From positions 1 to 46,270 of the forward strand of contig JAGVKQ010000018.1 of assembly GCA_020050435.1 (NCBI GenBank): a DNA stretch of 46,270 nucleotides, given 5' to 3'. A program made the position numbers and the translations under genes. Of this stretch, positions 1 to 9,418 are shown piece by piece (within the stretch, counting starts at the first letter, position 1; every line of letters starts with the position of its first letter). Origin of the DNA: Candidatus Caenarcanales bacterium. Lineage in GTDB: Bacteria; Cyanobacteriota; Vampirovibrionia; 2-02-FULL-35-15. The notes under the pieces are model-generated. The model saw only the letters and a list, made by a program, of their open reading frames with translations, had not been told where the DNA came from and ran no database searches.

Positions 1-1896
1 ATCACTACTCTACTTAGACTTTCTCTAAACATTGCTGTTACCAGGCTAATTCTTTCTAACGGTTATGCTGGTGAAGTAGTAGAAGCATTTGGACGTTGTG
101 TAGCTGGCGGCAACATGATCGTTGGTATTCTTATTTTCATAATAATCACTGTGGTTCAATTTATAGTTATTACAAAAGGTGCTGAAAGAATTGCTGAAGT
201 TTCTGCCAGATTTGCTCTCGATGCAATGCCAGGAAAACAAATGTCCATTGATGCTGATTTCAATGCTGGACTAATAAGCAGTGAAGGTGCTAAACAAAAA
301 AGAGCAGACCTTGAAAGAGAATCCTCATTTTATGGAGCTATGGATGGTGCAAGTAAATTTATAAAAGGTGATGCTATCGCTGGAATCATCATTACTATAA
401 TAAATATTACTGCGGGTTTAGCCATAGGTGTTTTTCAAAAAGGACTTGATTTAGAACAAGCAGCAACTAAATATACAATTTTAACTGTAGGTGATGCGCT
501 TTCTGCTTCTGTTCCTGCACTTATTTTATCAATTGCAGCTGGTCTCATTGTTACCCGATCAACATCAAATGCAGAAAGTTTAGGACAAGATATTGGAGTA
601 CAAATCTTAAGTAAGCCAAGTGCACTAGCTCTTGCATCTGGATTACTTTTTTTAATTAGCTTTATGCCAGGGCTCCCAACTGGTGCGTTCTTAGTACTTT
701 CATTGCTAATTGGCAGCATGGCATTTTTTGTTTTTAATAAGAGAGCTATTGCTTTAAAAGCAACTGAAGATGAATCTTCTGTTGAACCTAAAGTCAACCC
801 AAGCAGCCCTGATATGATGTATTCACTTCTTGAAGTAGACAACCTTGCAATTTGGGTAGGAAGAAATTTACTTGATATTGCTGATCCATCCAGACAAGGA
901 ACCATGGTTCCTGAAATTGCATCGCTTAGACATCAACTTACATTAAACTTGGGATACGTTTTACCTTCAGTCAGAATTATGGATGCACCAAGTTTAAATT
1001 CAAATGAATATAGAATTGTTATTAGAGATACGACTGTTGCCTCAAGTGAAGCATATCCAGATAGAATGTTGGTTTTAAGAGAGTATTGGGATAGAATTTA
1101 TTCAGAACCACCTCCAGCAGCGCTTCCCGGATGGGATGCTGCACTACAGGAGCCTGCATACTGGATTGATCCTGAATACTTAGAACAAATTGACTGGCAA
1201 TATCCTGCAACTCCTGCAGTAAGAGTAATTACTGCACACCTAGCAGAAGTAGTAAGAAGAAATATTGATGAGTTACTTACCAAGACTGATGTTAAAAGAG
1301 TTCTTGAACAAGCAAAACAAAAAGATGCACAGCTTGTCGACGGACTTATCCCCGGTTTAATTAGTATTGGAGATTTAAGAAGAGTATTTGTAAACCTCCT
1401 CAAAGAAAGAGTTTCTATGCGTGACGTTCAATACATTCTTGAACGACTTGAAGATCTTTGTGCAGGAATTAAAGATCCAGATCTTCTCTCAGAAAAACTT
1501 AGAATTACAATGGGAAGACAAATATGCTTAGAGTTTGCAACACCTGAAAAACAAATTTATTCAGTGGCTTTTCATCCAACATGGGAAAGAAAATTAGAAG
1601 AATCTCTACAACGTGTTGAAAATAATTTAGTTTTAATACTTGATCCAAAACAAATACAACAGCTTGTAACACTTATATCTAAATCATCTAAGAGAATAAA
1701 TGAAAGATATGGAAGAAGACCAGTGTTAATTTGTGGACCAGGATTAAGATTGCCATTGTATAGACTTTTAGAACAGTTTGATCCTCATATACATGTACTT
1801 TCATATGCAGAACTTTCACCTGACTTTAACGTACAAGTATTAGAAACAATTGGAGCAGAAACTAACAGTCAGCCAGGCTCACCACAAGCAGCATAA
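1..1896 (+). CDS. Type III export gate protein, FlhA/SctV family (5' truncated)
   Basis: This is the inner-membrane export gate of a flagellar or injectisome type III secretion apparatus; the family forms a nonameric ring that takes substrates from the cytosolic side. The reading frame is open from base 1, so the true start lies upstream and the first ATG at 115 is internal. The first residues (LLRLSLNIAVTRLIL) and the stretch KGAERIAEVSARF followed by DAMPGKQMSIDAD are the family signature. Further hydrophobic segments run to about nt 730. The remaining ~390 residues are the cytosolic domain, with RRNIDELL and LRRVFVNLLKERVS segments typical of the family. About 631 residues are present and roughly 60 are missing, judged from the usual ~690. 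The ATPase gene follows after 31 bp. Flagellar versus injectisome use cannot be settled from this gene alone. Confidence 0.95.
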   Translation: MTTLLRLSLNIAVTRLILSNGYAGEVVEAFGRCVAGGNMIVGILIFIIITVVQFIVITKGAERIAEVSARFALDAMPGKQMSIDADFNAGLISSEGAKQKRADLERESSFYGAMDGASKFIKGDAIAGIIITIINITAGLAIGVFQKGLDLEQAATKYTILTVGDALSASVPALILSIAAGLIVTRSTSNAESLGQDIGVQILSKPSALALASGLLFLISFMPGLPTGAFLVLSLLIGSMAFFVFNKRAIALKATEDESSVEPKVNPSSPDMMYSLLEVDNLAIWVGRNLLDIADPSRQGTMVPEIASLRHQLTLNLGYVLPSVRIMDAPSLNSNEYRIVIRDTTVASSEAYPDRMLVLREYWDRIYSEPPPAALPGWDAALQEPAYWIDPEYLEQIDWQYPATPAVRVITAHLAEVVRRNIDELLTKTDVKRVLEQAKQKDAQLVDGLIPGLISIGDLRRVFVNLLKERVSMRDVQYILERLEDLCAGIKDPDLLSEKLRITMGRQICLEFATPEKQIYSVAFHPTWERKLEESLQRVENNLVLILDPKQIQQLVTLISKSSKRINERYGRRPVLICGPGLRLPLYRLLEQFDPHIHVLSYAELSPDFNVQVLETIGAETNSQPGSPQAA

Positions 1897-1927
1897 CAAG
1901 GGATAAACGATAAGGGGTAAGGGATAA

Positions 1928-3286
1928 GTGAGCGAAGAAGAAAAAATTAAATTAATTGATCCTGATTATATAAAAAATCTAAGCTTTGCTATTGATACTG
2001 AACTAAGTAAAAACGAACTTCGCAGATGGACTGGTTATGTAAATAAAGTAGTTGGTTTACTTTTAGAAGCTAAATTACCTGGAGCTATGGTAGGTGAACT
2101 TTGTCACATCATAACTGATCATGGAGAGAAAAAAGCTGCTGAAGTTGTAGGTTTTAAAGGAGATATCTCACTACTTCTATTACTTGAAGATGGAAAAGGT
2201 GTTCACCAGGGAAGTAAGATTGTTCAGAGTGGCAGACCTATTGAAGTTTTAGTCGGGGAAGGATTACTTGGCAGAGTAATTGATACATTTGGAAGACCTC
2301 TTGATGGCAGAGAACTAGAAGGTTCACTTTATCCAAAAGCTTTAGATGCAAGTCCACCAAACGCATATGGAAGGCCTAGAATTGATACTGTATTCTCAAC
2401 TGGAGTTAGAGCAATAGATGGAATTTTAACACTTGGTGTGGGTCAAAGAGTAGGGATTTTCGCAGGTTCTGGCGTAGGTAAAAGTACTACGCTAGGGATG
2501 ATTGCAAGATATGGAGATGCAGACATAAACGTAATTGCACTTATTGGTGAAAGAGGAAGAGAAGTTCAAGATTTTATTGAAGTTAGCCTTGGTGAAGAAG
2601 GCTTAAAAAAATCTGTCGTAGTCGTAGCTACATCAGATCAACCAGCAATGGTCAGACTTAAATGTTTATATACTGCAACAACTATTGCAGAATATTTTAG
2701 AGATCAAGGATTAAATGTTTTATTAATGGCAGACTCTGTTACAAGACTTGCAATGTCAGCTCGTGACGTAGGACTTTCTGTCGGTGAGCCACCCACAATG
2801 AAAGGATATACCCCTTCTGTTTTTGCAATGCTACCAAGAATTTTAGAAAGAGCGGGAAGAGATAAATCTGGTTCTATCACTGGAATTTATACTGTATTGG
2901 TAGAAGGTGATGATTTTAATGAACCCATTTGTGATGCTGTAAGAGGTATTTTAGATGGTCACATAATTTTATCCAGATCAATAGCTGCAAAAAATCATTA
3001 TCCCTCAATAGATGTTTTAAATAGTGTTAGCAGAATTTTTACAGAAATTGCAGAGAAAGAGCATCAGGATGCAGCAGGATTTATTAGAAATATGATGGCT
3101 ACTTTTAACAATGCAGAAGATTTAATAGCTATTGGTGCTTATGAAAAAGGCACCGATCCAAGAATTGATAAAGCAGTTTTGTTAAAACCAGTGATAGACT
3201 CATTCCTACAACAAGGTATTTTTGAAACATGTGGATTTGAGGAGACAATTAATTTACTAGTTGATATTTATAGACAAGGCAAATAG
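1928..3286 (+). CDS. Type III export ATPase, FliI/SctN family
   Basis: This is the cytosolic F1-beta-like ATPase that unfolds and delivers substrates to the type III export gate. The Walker A motif GSGVGKST lies at residues ~180-187, followed by the Walker B region VLLMADSVTRLA and the family motif GEPPTMKGYTPSVFA. LLGRVIDTFGRPLDG marks the N-terminal beta-barrel boundary. At 452 aa the length is normal. The segment SDQPAMVRLK...IAEYFRDQG looks slightly more like injectisome SctN than flagellar FliI, which is a weak lean. Translation starts at GTG with AAGGGG-type sequence just upstream. It follows the export gate gene directly, so the two are probably one operon. No other type III gene lies downstream in this window. 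Confidence 0.95.
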   Translation: MSEEEKIKLIDPDYIKNLSFAIDTELSKNELRRWTGYVNKVVGLLLEAKLPGAMVGELCHIITDHGEKKAAEVVGFKGDISLLLLLEDGKGVHQGSKIVQSGRPIEVLVGEGLLGRVIDTFGRPLDGRELEGSLYPKALDASPPNAYGRPRIDTVFSTGVRAIDGILTLGVGQRVGIFAGSGVGKSTTLGMIARYGDADINVIALIGERGREVQDFIEVSLGEEGLKKSVVVVATSDQPAMVRLKCLYTATTIAEYFRDQGLNVLLMADSVTRLAMSARDVGLSVGEPPTMKGYTPSVFAMLPRILERAGRDKSGSITGIYTVLVEGDDFNEPICDAVRGILDGHIILSRSIAAKNHYPSIDVLNSVSRIFTEIAEKEHQDAAGFIRNMMATFNNAEDLIAIGAYEKGTDPRIDKAVLLKPVIDSFLQQGIFETCGFEETINLLVDIYRQGK

Positions 3287-3304
3287 CTCATTTTATTGGT
3301 TATG

Positions 3305-3332
3305 GTCAGTACATTTTAGGAAGTGTACTGAC
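3305..3332 (+). terminator. Stem-loop after the type III ATPase gene
   Basis: A 9-bp perfect stem (GTCAGTACA at 3305-3313 with TGTACTGAC at 3324-3332) encloses a 10-nt loop, 19 bp after the stop codon. There is no U-tract after it, so it is either a weak or factor-assisted terminator or an mRNA 3'-end stabiliser. Confidence 0.45.
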
Positions 3333-3409
3333 AAAAGAGCCGTAATTATCAGCAATAAAGGGATGATTTTTTATCTCTTAACCCCTATGCCTGATAAACT
3401 TAAATACTT

Positions 3410-6031
3410 ATGGCTTCTATTTCAAACGAAAAAAGTTTAGAGACTAATCAAACAGAACTTAGTACAGAATACAAGCAAGAGTTATTTCCTCAGGTTGACG
3501 AGATTTTAATTAAATCAAGACGTGCTGCTGCTGTTTTTACTCAATATTCTCAAGAACAAGTAGATAAGATTGTTTATGCAGTAGCAAGAGTAGCTCTTTC
3601 TCATTCCAGGGAATTTGCAAAGCTAGCTGCTGAAGAAACAAAAATGGGAGTTTTTGAAGATAAGGTTTTAAAAAACCTTGTTGCCAGCGAGTTTCTTTAC
3701 TATCAGATTAAAGATAAAAAAACAGTCGGCGTAATTAAAGAAAACATTGAAGATCAAATGGTTGAAGTAGCAGAGCCAGTTGGAGTAATTGCTGCTCTTA
3801 CTCCTGTTACAAACCCAACCAGTACAGTAATTTATAAAATACTAATTACATTAAAAACTAGAAATGCTATTGTATTTAGCCCACATCTAATGTCCAGTAA
3901 ATGCGTAGCCCATACAGCTGAAGTTCTTTATAAAGCTGCTATAGAAGCAGGTGCCCCTGAAGGTTGCATAGCTTGGTTAAAAAGAAATTCAAAACTTAGA
4001 GTTCAAACTGAATATTTAATGCACCACCCTGAAGTTGATCTTGTTTTTGCAACTGGTGGAACATCAATGGTAAAAGTAGCCTATAGCTCTGGAAAACCAG
4101 CTCTAGGAGTAGGTTCTGGAAACACACCTGTATACATTCATAAAAGTGCAGATATTGAATCTACAGCAATGGATATATGCATTTCTAAAACATTTGATAA
4201 TGGAAATGAGTGTCCTTCAGAACAAACACTTGTAATTGACAAAGAAATTTATGAAGAAACTTTAGAAGAATTTAGAAAATTGAACTGTCATATATGCTCA
4301 AAAGAAGAAATAAAAAAATTAACACCAGTAGTTATTGACCCACAAACAGGTTCAATGAACTATCGATTCGTAGGCAAAGAAGCATCTAAAATAGCTGAGG
4401 CCGCACAAATAGAAGTATGCAAAGATGTAAAGATTCTTATGTGTGAAATAGATCCTTCAGACATCAATCACCCTCTCTTAAAAGAAAAATTAATGCCTGT
4501 CCTTGCTGTAATGAAAGCAGAATCTGAAAATGAAGCATTAAATAAATGTTTACTTGTAAACCATTCTGGCGGAACAGGTCACACCTCTGGAATATTTGCA
4601 AATGATGAATCAGTTATTTTAAGATTTCAAGATTTGATTAATGCAGGTAGAGTAATAGTAAACCAACCCACTTCTCTAGGTGGATTAGGTGGAATTTATA
4701 ATAATCTATCCACCACTCTTAGCTTTGGATGCGGCACTGGAGGCGGAAACAGCACTACTGAAAACGTCAACATTTACAACTTGTTAAATATAAAGCGCGT
4801 ACCCAGAAGACAATCTACCCCAATGATGGTAAATGTACCTAATAAGATTTATTTTAATCCGGGATCACTATCAAATTTAAAGAATGTAAGTGCTAAGAAT
4901 GTTTTTATACTTGCTTCAAAAAGCAGCGAGAGAAATGGTTCACTACAAAAAGTAATTGAAAACCTTTCCCCGACCGTTAAAAAGTACAGAGTATCTACTG
5001 AGGTTAAAGCTGAACCAGAAATTGAAGCTATTAAAAAAATAGCTAGTGAAATAAAAGATAGTGAAATTGATTTGTTTATAGCCCTGGGTGGCGGTTCAGT
5101 TATTGATGCTGCAAAGGTTTTAAGACTTTACTATGAAGCTCCTGAAATTAGTTTTGAAGAGTTATCAGTAGATTTTGCAGATTTTAGAAAACGTGCTGTT
5201 AATTTCCCAAAACTTGGAAAAACAAAACTTATTGCTATTCCTACTACCAGTGGAACAGGGAGTGAAACAAGTCCTGCTTCAGTAATTACTAATAAAGCAA
5301 CAAATAGCAAAATATCACTTTTTGATTTTAGCTTAACCCCTGACATGGCAATTGTAGATGGAGAATTAGTAACTAGCTTACCTATTCATATCACTACTGA
5401 TACGGGAATTGATGCCCTTACACATGCATTAGAAGCATTTGTTTCTGTTTTTGCCTCAGATTATACAGATGGACTTTGCCTAGAAGCTATAAAATCTATT
5501 TTTGATGTTTTACCAAAAGTTTTAAAAAATCCTGAAAACGTAGAACTAAGACAGACCATGCACAATGCAGCCACATTGGCTGGAATGGCATTTAGTAATG
5601 CATCAGTAGGTATAAATCATGCTATGGCTCACTCTCTTGGAGCAAAGTTTAACATTCCGCATGGACGTGCAAACTCTGCATATTTACTTAGTACAGTTAC
5701 ATTTAATTCAGGCGTTCCTAAGAAATTTATGCCATTCCCTACCTACAGAAAATATGTAGCCAGAGCTAAATATGCTCAAGTAGCAAGACTATTAGGAATA
5801 GATGGAAGTGATGAAAAAGAATTAATTGAAAAGTTTAAGTTAAAATTAAGTGCTTTCCTTAAAGCATGTTCAATGCCTACTAGAGTCAGTGAATTAGGAA
5901 TTAAGCTAGATGAATACCTGGCTTATATTCCAGAAATGATTGAAAAGGTAAGCACAGATTTAAGCATTAGATCAAACCCCAGAATGCCCATGGTAGAAGA
6001 ACTTGGCGAAGTATTAAAAGGTGCATATTAA
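3410..6031 (+). CDS. adhE: Bifunctional acetaldehyde-CoA/alcohol dehydrogenase (AdhE)
   Basis: This is the fermentative enzyme that reduces acetyl-CoA to acetaldehyde and then ethanol, regenerating NAD+; family members assemble into spirosome filaments. At 873 aa it has the full two-domain layout. The N-terminal aldehyde dehydrogenase half (to ~residue 430) has the catalytic cysteine at ~268 (DNGNECPSEQ), then SGGTGHTSGIF and GRVIVNQPTSLGG. The C-terminal iron-dependent alcohol dehydrogenase half has GGGSVIDAAK near residue 560, PTTSGTGSETSP, and the metal-binding stretch MAHSLGAKFNIPHGRAN near 740-755. The ATG at 3410 has no clear Shine-Dalgarno sequence. The stop codon overlaps the start of the next gene (TAATG), so the downstream STAS protein is probably translationally coupled. 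Confidence 0.96.
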   Translation: MASISNEKSLETNQTELSTEYKQELFPQVDEILIKSRRAAAVFTQYSQEQVDKIVYAVARVALSHSREFAKLAAEETKMGVFEDKVLKNLVASEFLYYQIKDKKTVGVIKENIEDQMVEVAEPVGVIAALTPVTNPTSTVIYKILITLKTRNAIVFSPHLMSSKCVAHTAEVLYKAAIEAGAPEGCIAWLKRNSKLRVQTEYLMHHPEVDLVFATGGTSMVKVAYSSGKPALGVGSGNTPVYIHKSADIESTAMDICISKTFDNGNECPSEQTLVIDKEIYEETLEEFRKLNCHICSKEEIKKLTPVVIDPQTGSMNYRFVGKEASKIAEAAQIEVCKDVKILMCEIDPSDINHPLLKEKLMPVLAVMKAESENEALNKCLLVNHSGGTGHTSGIFANDESVILRFQDLINAGRVIVNQPTSLGGLGGIYNNLSTTLSFGCGTGGGNSTTENVNIYNLLNIKRVPRRQSTPMMVNVPNKIYFNPGSLSNLKNVSAKNVFILASKSSERNGSLQKVIENLSPTVKKYRVSTEVKAEPEIEAIKKIASEIKDSEIDLFIALGGGSVIDAAKVLRLYYEAPEISFEELSVDFADFRKRAVNFPKLGKTKLIAIPTTSGTGSETSPASVITNKATNSKISLFDFSLTPDMAIVDGELVTSLPIHITTDTGIDALTHALEAFVSVFASDYTDGLCLEAIKSIFDVLPKVLKNPENVELRQTMHNAATLAGMAFSNASVGINHAMAHSLGAKFNIPHGRANSAYLLSTVTFNSGVPKKFMPFPTYRKYVARAKYAQVARLLGIDGSDEKELIEKFKLKLSAFLKACSMPTRVSELGIKLDEYLAYIPEMIEKVSTDLSIRSNPRMPMVEELGEVLKGAY

Positions 6032-6312
6032 TGAACGGAATCCAAGAACAATTAAAAGGTGAATTAACTTCAAGTGAAGTGATTGAAAATATTTTTAACG
6101 CTTTAGAAAACAATTTGATGGATGGTAAAAGAGCAGATCTTGATTTTAAAAATGTAACTTTTATAAATGTTCATTTCCTGGAAAGACTAGAAAAACTTGT
6201 TCAAAAAGCAAAAGAATTAAACATCGAAGTGAAAATAAAAAATGTAGTTCCTAGTATTTATAAAGTTTTTCACGTGGCTAGAGATAAAGATATTTTAAGT
6301 GTGGTTAGTTAA
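6031..6312 (+). CDS. Small STAS-domain protein coupled to AdhE
   Basis: This 93-aa protein looks like a single STAS (anti-sigma-factor-antagonist-like) domain. The segment LDFKNVTFINVHFLERLEKL matches the 'hydrophobic strand - loop - helix' core of the fold, followed by LNIEVKIKNV, a predicted strand, and a C-terminal helix ending KDILS. The position where classical antagonists carry a phosphorylatable Ser/Thr next to an Asp reads FINVHFL, so the usual D-S pair is absent. Its ATG overlaps the adhE stop codon, which implies coupled synthesis. A role in regulating AdhE or sensing metabolic state is inference from position only. No partner anti-sigma kinase is seen nearby. Confidence 0.72.
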   Translation: MNGIQEQLKGELTSSEVIENIFNALENNLMDGKRADLDFKNVTFINVHFLERLEKLVQKAKELNIEVKIKNVVPSIYKVFHVARDKDILSVVS

Positions 6313-6318
6313 GAAATC

Positions 6319-7110
6319 TTAAACCAAACACGCTATTAATCCTTGTCTGCCGCCTCTAGTAGGCTGAATACGGTGTGAATAAAGCTTAGCGTGATTAGAT
6401 GCAGTATCTAATTCAGTTACATAGATTTTCATGACTCCACACTTTTCAAGCTGTAATTTATTTGCAAGTTTTAAATCGGCTTTTGGTTTTTTACCTAATC
6501 TATCTAATATCTCGTCACTTTCACAAGCATCTGATAATTTTTTAGCAACATCTTCATCCACTTCATAGTTTTTCTGTCCAATAGCAGGACCAATGGCAGC
6601 AGTAATTTGAGATGGGCGAACCTGATAATTTTCACTCATAGCTAAAACTGTTTTTTCTACGATATTTGCTGCTGTCCCTTTCCATCCTGCATGAACAATG
6701 CCAAGAACTTTTTTATCTTCAGCGTAAAGTAAAATAGGAACACAGTCAGCATAAGTGACTAATAAAGGAATATTTGTAAGTGTAGTTATTACAGCATCTG
6801 AAGGTAAAATTTCTTTAGTATCATATTTTAAATCTAAGACTGTATCAGAATGGGTTAACGGTAAAACAACTAAATTCTCATAATTTATACTTAATAGCTT
6901 GCAAAGTGTTTCTCTGTTTTTATCTACACCTTTATCAGGAAAAACTGTCGGTCGATGTTTGGCTAAATTGAAATCTCCTGACTTACCTGTAAATAGATGT
7001 TTTACATTGGGGGATTTTAGAAATGGTGTACATTGCCAACCTTTAACCTGACCAAGATTAACTTCTTCCCAAATCTCTCTTACTGGCTCTTTTTTATTAA
7101 AGAAAAACAT
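6319..7110 (-). CDS. pgeF: PgeF/YlmD/LACC1-like multicopper-oxidase-fold protein
   Basis: This 263-aa protein belongs to the Cu-oxidase_4 (DUF152) family, known as peptidoglycan editing factor or as purine nucleoside phosphorylase/adenosine deaminase. The metal-binding motifs are present: His in PLTHSDTV, Cys in TYADCVPILL and His in VHAGWKGTAA. GPAIGQKNYEV and the terminal YSHR...GRQGLIA are also typical. The usual 'QxH' is replaced by 'LTH', a small deviation. The start codon has no evident Shine-Dalgarno sequence and lies only 19 bp from the divergent SbcD-like gene. It is convergent with adhE-STAS with a 6-bp gap. Confidence 0.9.
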   Translation of the reverse strand: MFFFNKKEPVREIWEEVNLGQVKGWQCTPFLKSPNVKHLFTGKSGDFNLAKHRPTVFPDKGVDKNRETLCKLLSINYENLVVLPLTHSDTVLDLKYDTKEILPSDAVITTLTNIPLLVTYADCVPILLYAEDKKVLGIVHAGWKGTAANIVEKTVLAMSENYQVRPSQITAAIGPAIGQKNYEVDEDVAKKLSDACESDEILDRLGKKPKADLKLANKLQLEKCGVMKIYVTELDTASNHAKLYSHRIQPTRGGRQGLIACLV

Positions 7111-7129
7111 AAGGTAAAATATAACACAA

Positions 7130-8365
7130 ATGATTAAAGTAGTACATTTTAGTGATCTTCATTTTGGTTCTGGTGAACGATACGGCTCAATTAATCCAGA
7201 AACAGGTTTAAATAAACGTTTTGAAGACTTTGCAAAGGCCTTAGATAAAGCTATAGATTTTTCAATTGAGAGTGATGTTGATATTGTTATATTTACTGGT
7301 GATACTTATAAGCATGCTACCCCAGAGCCCATCTATCAAAGAGAATTTGCTAGAAGAATTAAAAGATTATCTAACCATAAAATTCCTACCATTTTACTCA
7401 TAGGAAATCATGACATTTTATACAGAATAGATGGATCTGATGCTTTAGATATTTATAGTACTTTAGCCATCGACCATATAACTGTTTTTAATAAAATTGA
7501 ACTAAAAGAAATAAGCACTAAAAGTGGCTCATTACAAATCATAGCTCTTCCACATATTACTAAAAGTAGATTGTTGACAAAAGAAGAATATAGAAATTTT
7601 TCCACCAAAGAGCAAGATGATTTAATGATTAAAAAAGTAAAAGAAGCTATTGAATCCAATATTCAAAAATTAAATCCTAAGTTGCCAAGTATTTTAATAG
7701 GACATGGGACATTAGAAACAGCACAGTTTGGGTCTGAACAGGATCTATCAATAGGAAAAGTTTTAAGTTATCCACTGGGTTATTTTAAACATAATGAATT
7801 AGATTACGTAGGATTCGGTCACATTCATAAACATCAAGTTTTATGGGGTAAGAATAAAGATGAGAAGCCTGTAATTTTATATGCAGGCTCTTTAGAAAGA
7901 GTAGATTTTGGTGAAGAAGATGAAGAAAAAGGATTCATTTATTTAGAGCTGGAAAAAGGTAAAACCAGCATTGAAAACATTAATTTCAAATCCAGTAATC
8001 CAAGAAAACTTCAAACAATTTCGTGTGACCTGACAGAGTCCACAAATCATCAATTAGACCTTGAGACTGAAATAAAAAAACATGATTTAGCAGGTGCCAT
8101 CATAAGAGTTAGATATAAGATAAAAGAAGAAGATTCACAGAGAGTAGAAGAAGTGAAAATAAAAGAACTTTTAAAAGACTGTTTTTCCTATGTTATACAA
8201 AAAGAAATAGCTCACAAAGAAAGAAATTACAGAATAGCTGAATTAGACTCTAATCTTGCTACAAATCCAATAACAGCACTTGATAAATATTTATTTGATC
8301 AAAGCGAAGAAGACAAGAAAGTATTAATTCAAAAAGCTAAAGAGTTATTGAATGGATCCCAATAA
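7130..8365 (+). CDS. SbcD/Mre11-like metallophosphoesterase, predicted DNA exonuclease
   Basis: This is a calcineurin-like phosphoesterase of the DNA repair exonuclease (SbcD/YhaO) group. All metal-binding motifs are visible: SDLHFG near the N-terminus, GDTYKH, GNHD, GHGTLE and GFGHIHKH. At 411 aa it matches SbcD-like proteins with a C-terminal capping region. No SbcC/Rad50 ATPase is adjacent, so it may act with a distant partner or alone. A TAAAAT hexamer at 7115-7120 lies 9 nt before the ATG and there is no Shine-Dalgarno sequence, so the transcript may have almost no leader. The last 21 bp overlap the 3' end of pilT on the other strand. Confidence 0.88.
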   Translation: MIKVVHFSDLHFGSGERYGSINPETGLNKRFEDFAKALDKAIDFSIESDVDIVIFTGDTYKHATPEPIYQREFARRIKRLSNHKIPTILLIGNHDILYRIDGSDALDIYSTLAIDHITVFNKIELKEISTKSGSLQIIALPHITKSRLLTKEEYRNFSTKEQDDLMIKKVKEAIESNIQKLNPKLPSILIGHGTLETAQFGSEQDLSIGKVLSYPLGYFKHNELDYVGFGHIHKHQVLWGKNKDEKPVILYAGSLERVDFGEEDEEKGFIYLELEKGKTSIENINFKSSNPRKLQTISCDLTESTNHQLDLETEIKKHDLAGAIIRVRYKIKEEDSQRVEEVKIKELLKDCFSYVIQKEIAHKERNYRIAELDSNLATNPITALDKYLFDQSEEDKKVLIQKAKELLNGSQ

Positions 8366-9412
8366 TTTTTCCAATTCATCTGCTCTGGAGCTCTTAGATA
8401 AAGCATCCTCTACTCTAATAAGTTTTTTCTTAACCAACTCAGCTAAACTATTTTCTAAGCTGACCATTCCTAATTTCCCGCCAGTTTGAATAGCTGAATA
8501 AATCTGTGCTGTTTTTCCTTCTCTGATTAGGTTTGCTATAGCTGGAGTATTTACTAAGATTTCCATTGCCATGACTCTTCCAGAGATTTCGCCCTGAGGA
8601 TTAACTTTTGGAATAAGAGTTTGACTAAAAACAGCAACTAAGCCATTACTTAACTGTATTCTTATTTGTTGTTGCTGGTCAGGAGGAAAAACATCTACGA
8701 TACGATCTACGGTTTGTGCAGCAGAACTAGTATGTAACGTAGCAAAGACCAAATGTCCTGTTTCAGCAGCTTTTAATGCAAGTGAAATTGTTTCTAAATC
8801 TCTCATTTCACCGACCAATATCACGTCTGGATCTTCTCTAAGCGCAGCTCTAAGAGCATTATTAAAGCTATGAGTATCACTACCGACTTCTCTTTGATTA
8901 ACTAGAGATTTTTTACTGGAGTGAATATATTCTATAGGATCTTCAATTGTTAAAATATGGTCTGTTCTGTTATCGTTAATCCATCCCACCATAGAAGCCA
9001 ATGTAGTACTTTTACCTGAACCGGTGGGACCAGTCACCAATACAAGTCCACGAGGTTTAGCGACAATTTGCTGACAAACTTTTGGTAGATTTAATTCTTC
9101 AAGAGTAGGAATCTTAGTCGTAATTGTTCTAAGTGCAGCAGCATAGCCATTTCTATCTTTGTAAACGTTAACACGAAATCTACCGAGTCCTTCAACGCCA
9201 TAGCTGCAATCCAGTTCTAGTTTTTGCTCAAGAGTCTTTTTTTGTTCCAATGTAAGGATGCTATATATAAGTGCTTTTGTATCTTCTGGGCCTAAAGATT
9301 CATATTCTGTTTGGATAAGCTTTCCATCTACCCTCAACACTGGAGGTAAACCAACAGCTATATGCAAGTCACTTGCTTTTTTTTTAACTACTAATTCAAT
9401 CAACTCTCTCAT
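8345..9412 (-). CDS. pilT: Type IV pilus retraction ATPase PilT
   Basis: This is the cytosolic hexameric ATPase that depolymerises type IV pili, driving twitching motility and DNA uptake. At 355 aa it has the N-terminal PAS-like domain (KASDLHIAVGLPP), Walker A GPTGSGKST at residues 128-136, the Asp box ILTIEDPIEY, and Walker B/His boxes in DPDVILVGEMRD and GHLVFATLHT. The C-terminal segment AIANLIREGK corresponds to the AIRNLIRE retraction motif that separates PilT from PilB. It lies 6 bp after the membrane-Roadblock gene and pheT is upstream, so the three are likely co-transcribed. No other type IV pilus assembly gene is in the window. Confidence 0.95.
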   Translation of the reverse strand: MRELIELVVKKKASDLHIAVGLPPVLRVDGKLIQTEYESLGPEDTKALIYSILTLEQKKTLEQKLELDCSYGVEGLGRFRVNVYKDRNGYAAALRTITTKIPTLEELNLPKVCQQIVAKPRGLVLVTGPTGSGKSTTLASMVGWINDNRTDHILTIEDPIEYIHSSKKSLVNQREVGSDTHSFNNALRAALREDPDVILVGEMRDLETISLALKAAETGHLVFATLHTSSAAQTVDRIVDVFPPDQQQQIRIQLSNGLVAVFSQTLIPKVNPQGEISGRVMAMEILVNTPAIANLIREGKTAQIYSAIQTGGKLGMVSLENSLAELVKKKLIRVEDALSKSSRADELEKLLGSIQ

Positions 9413-9418
9413 ATAAAA

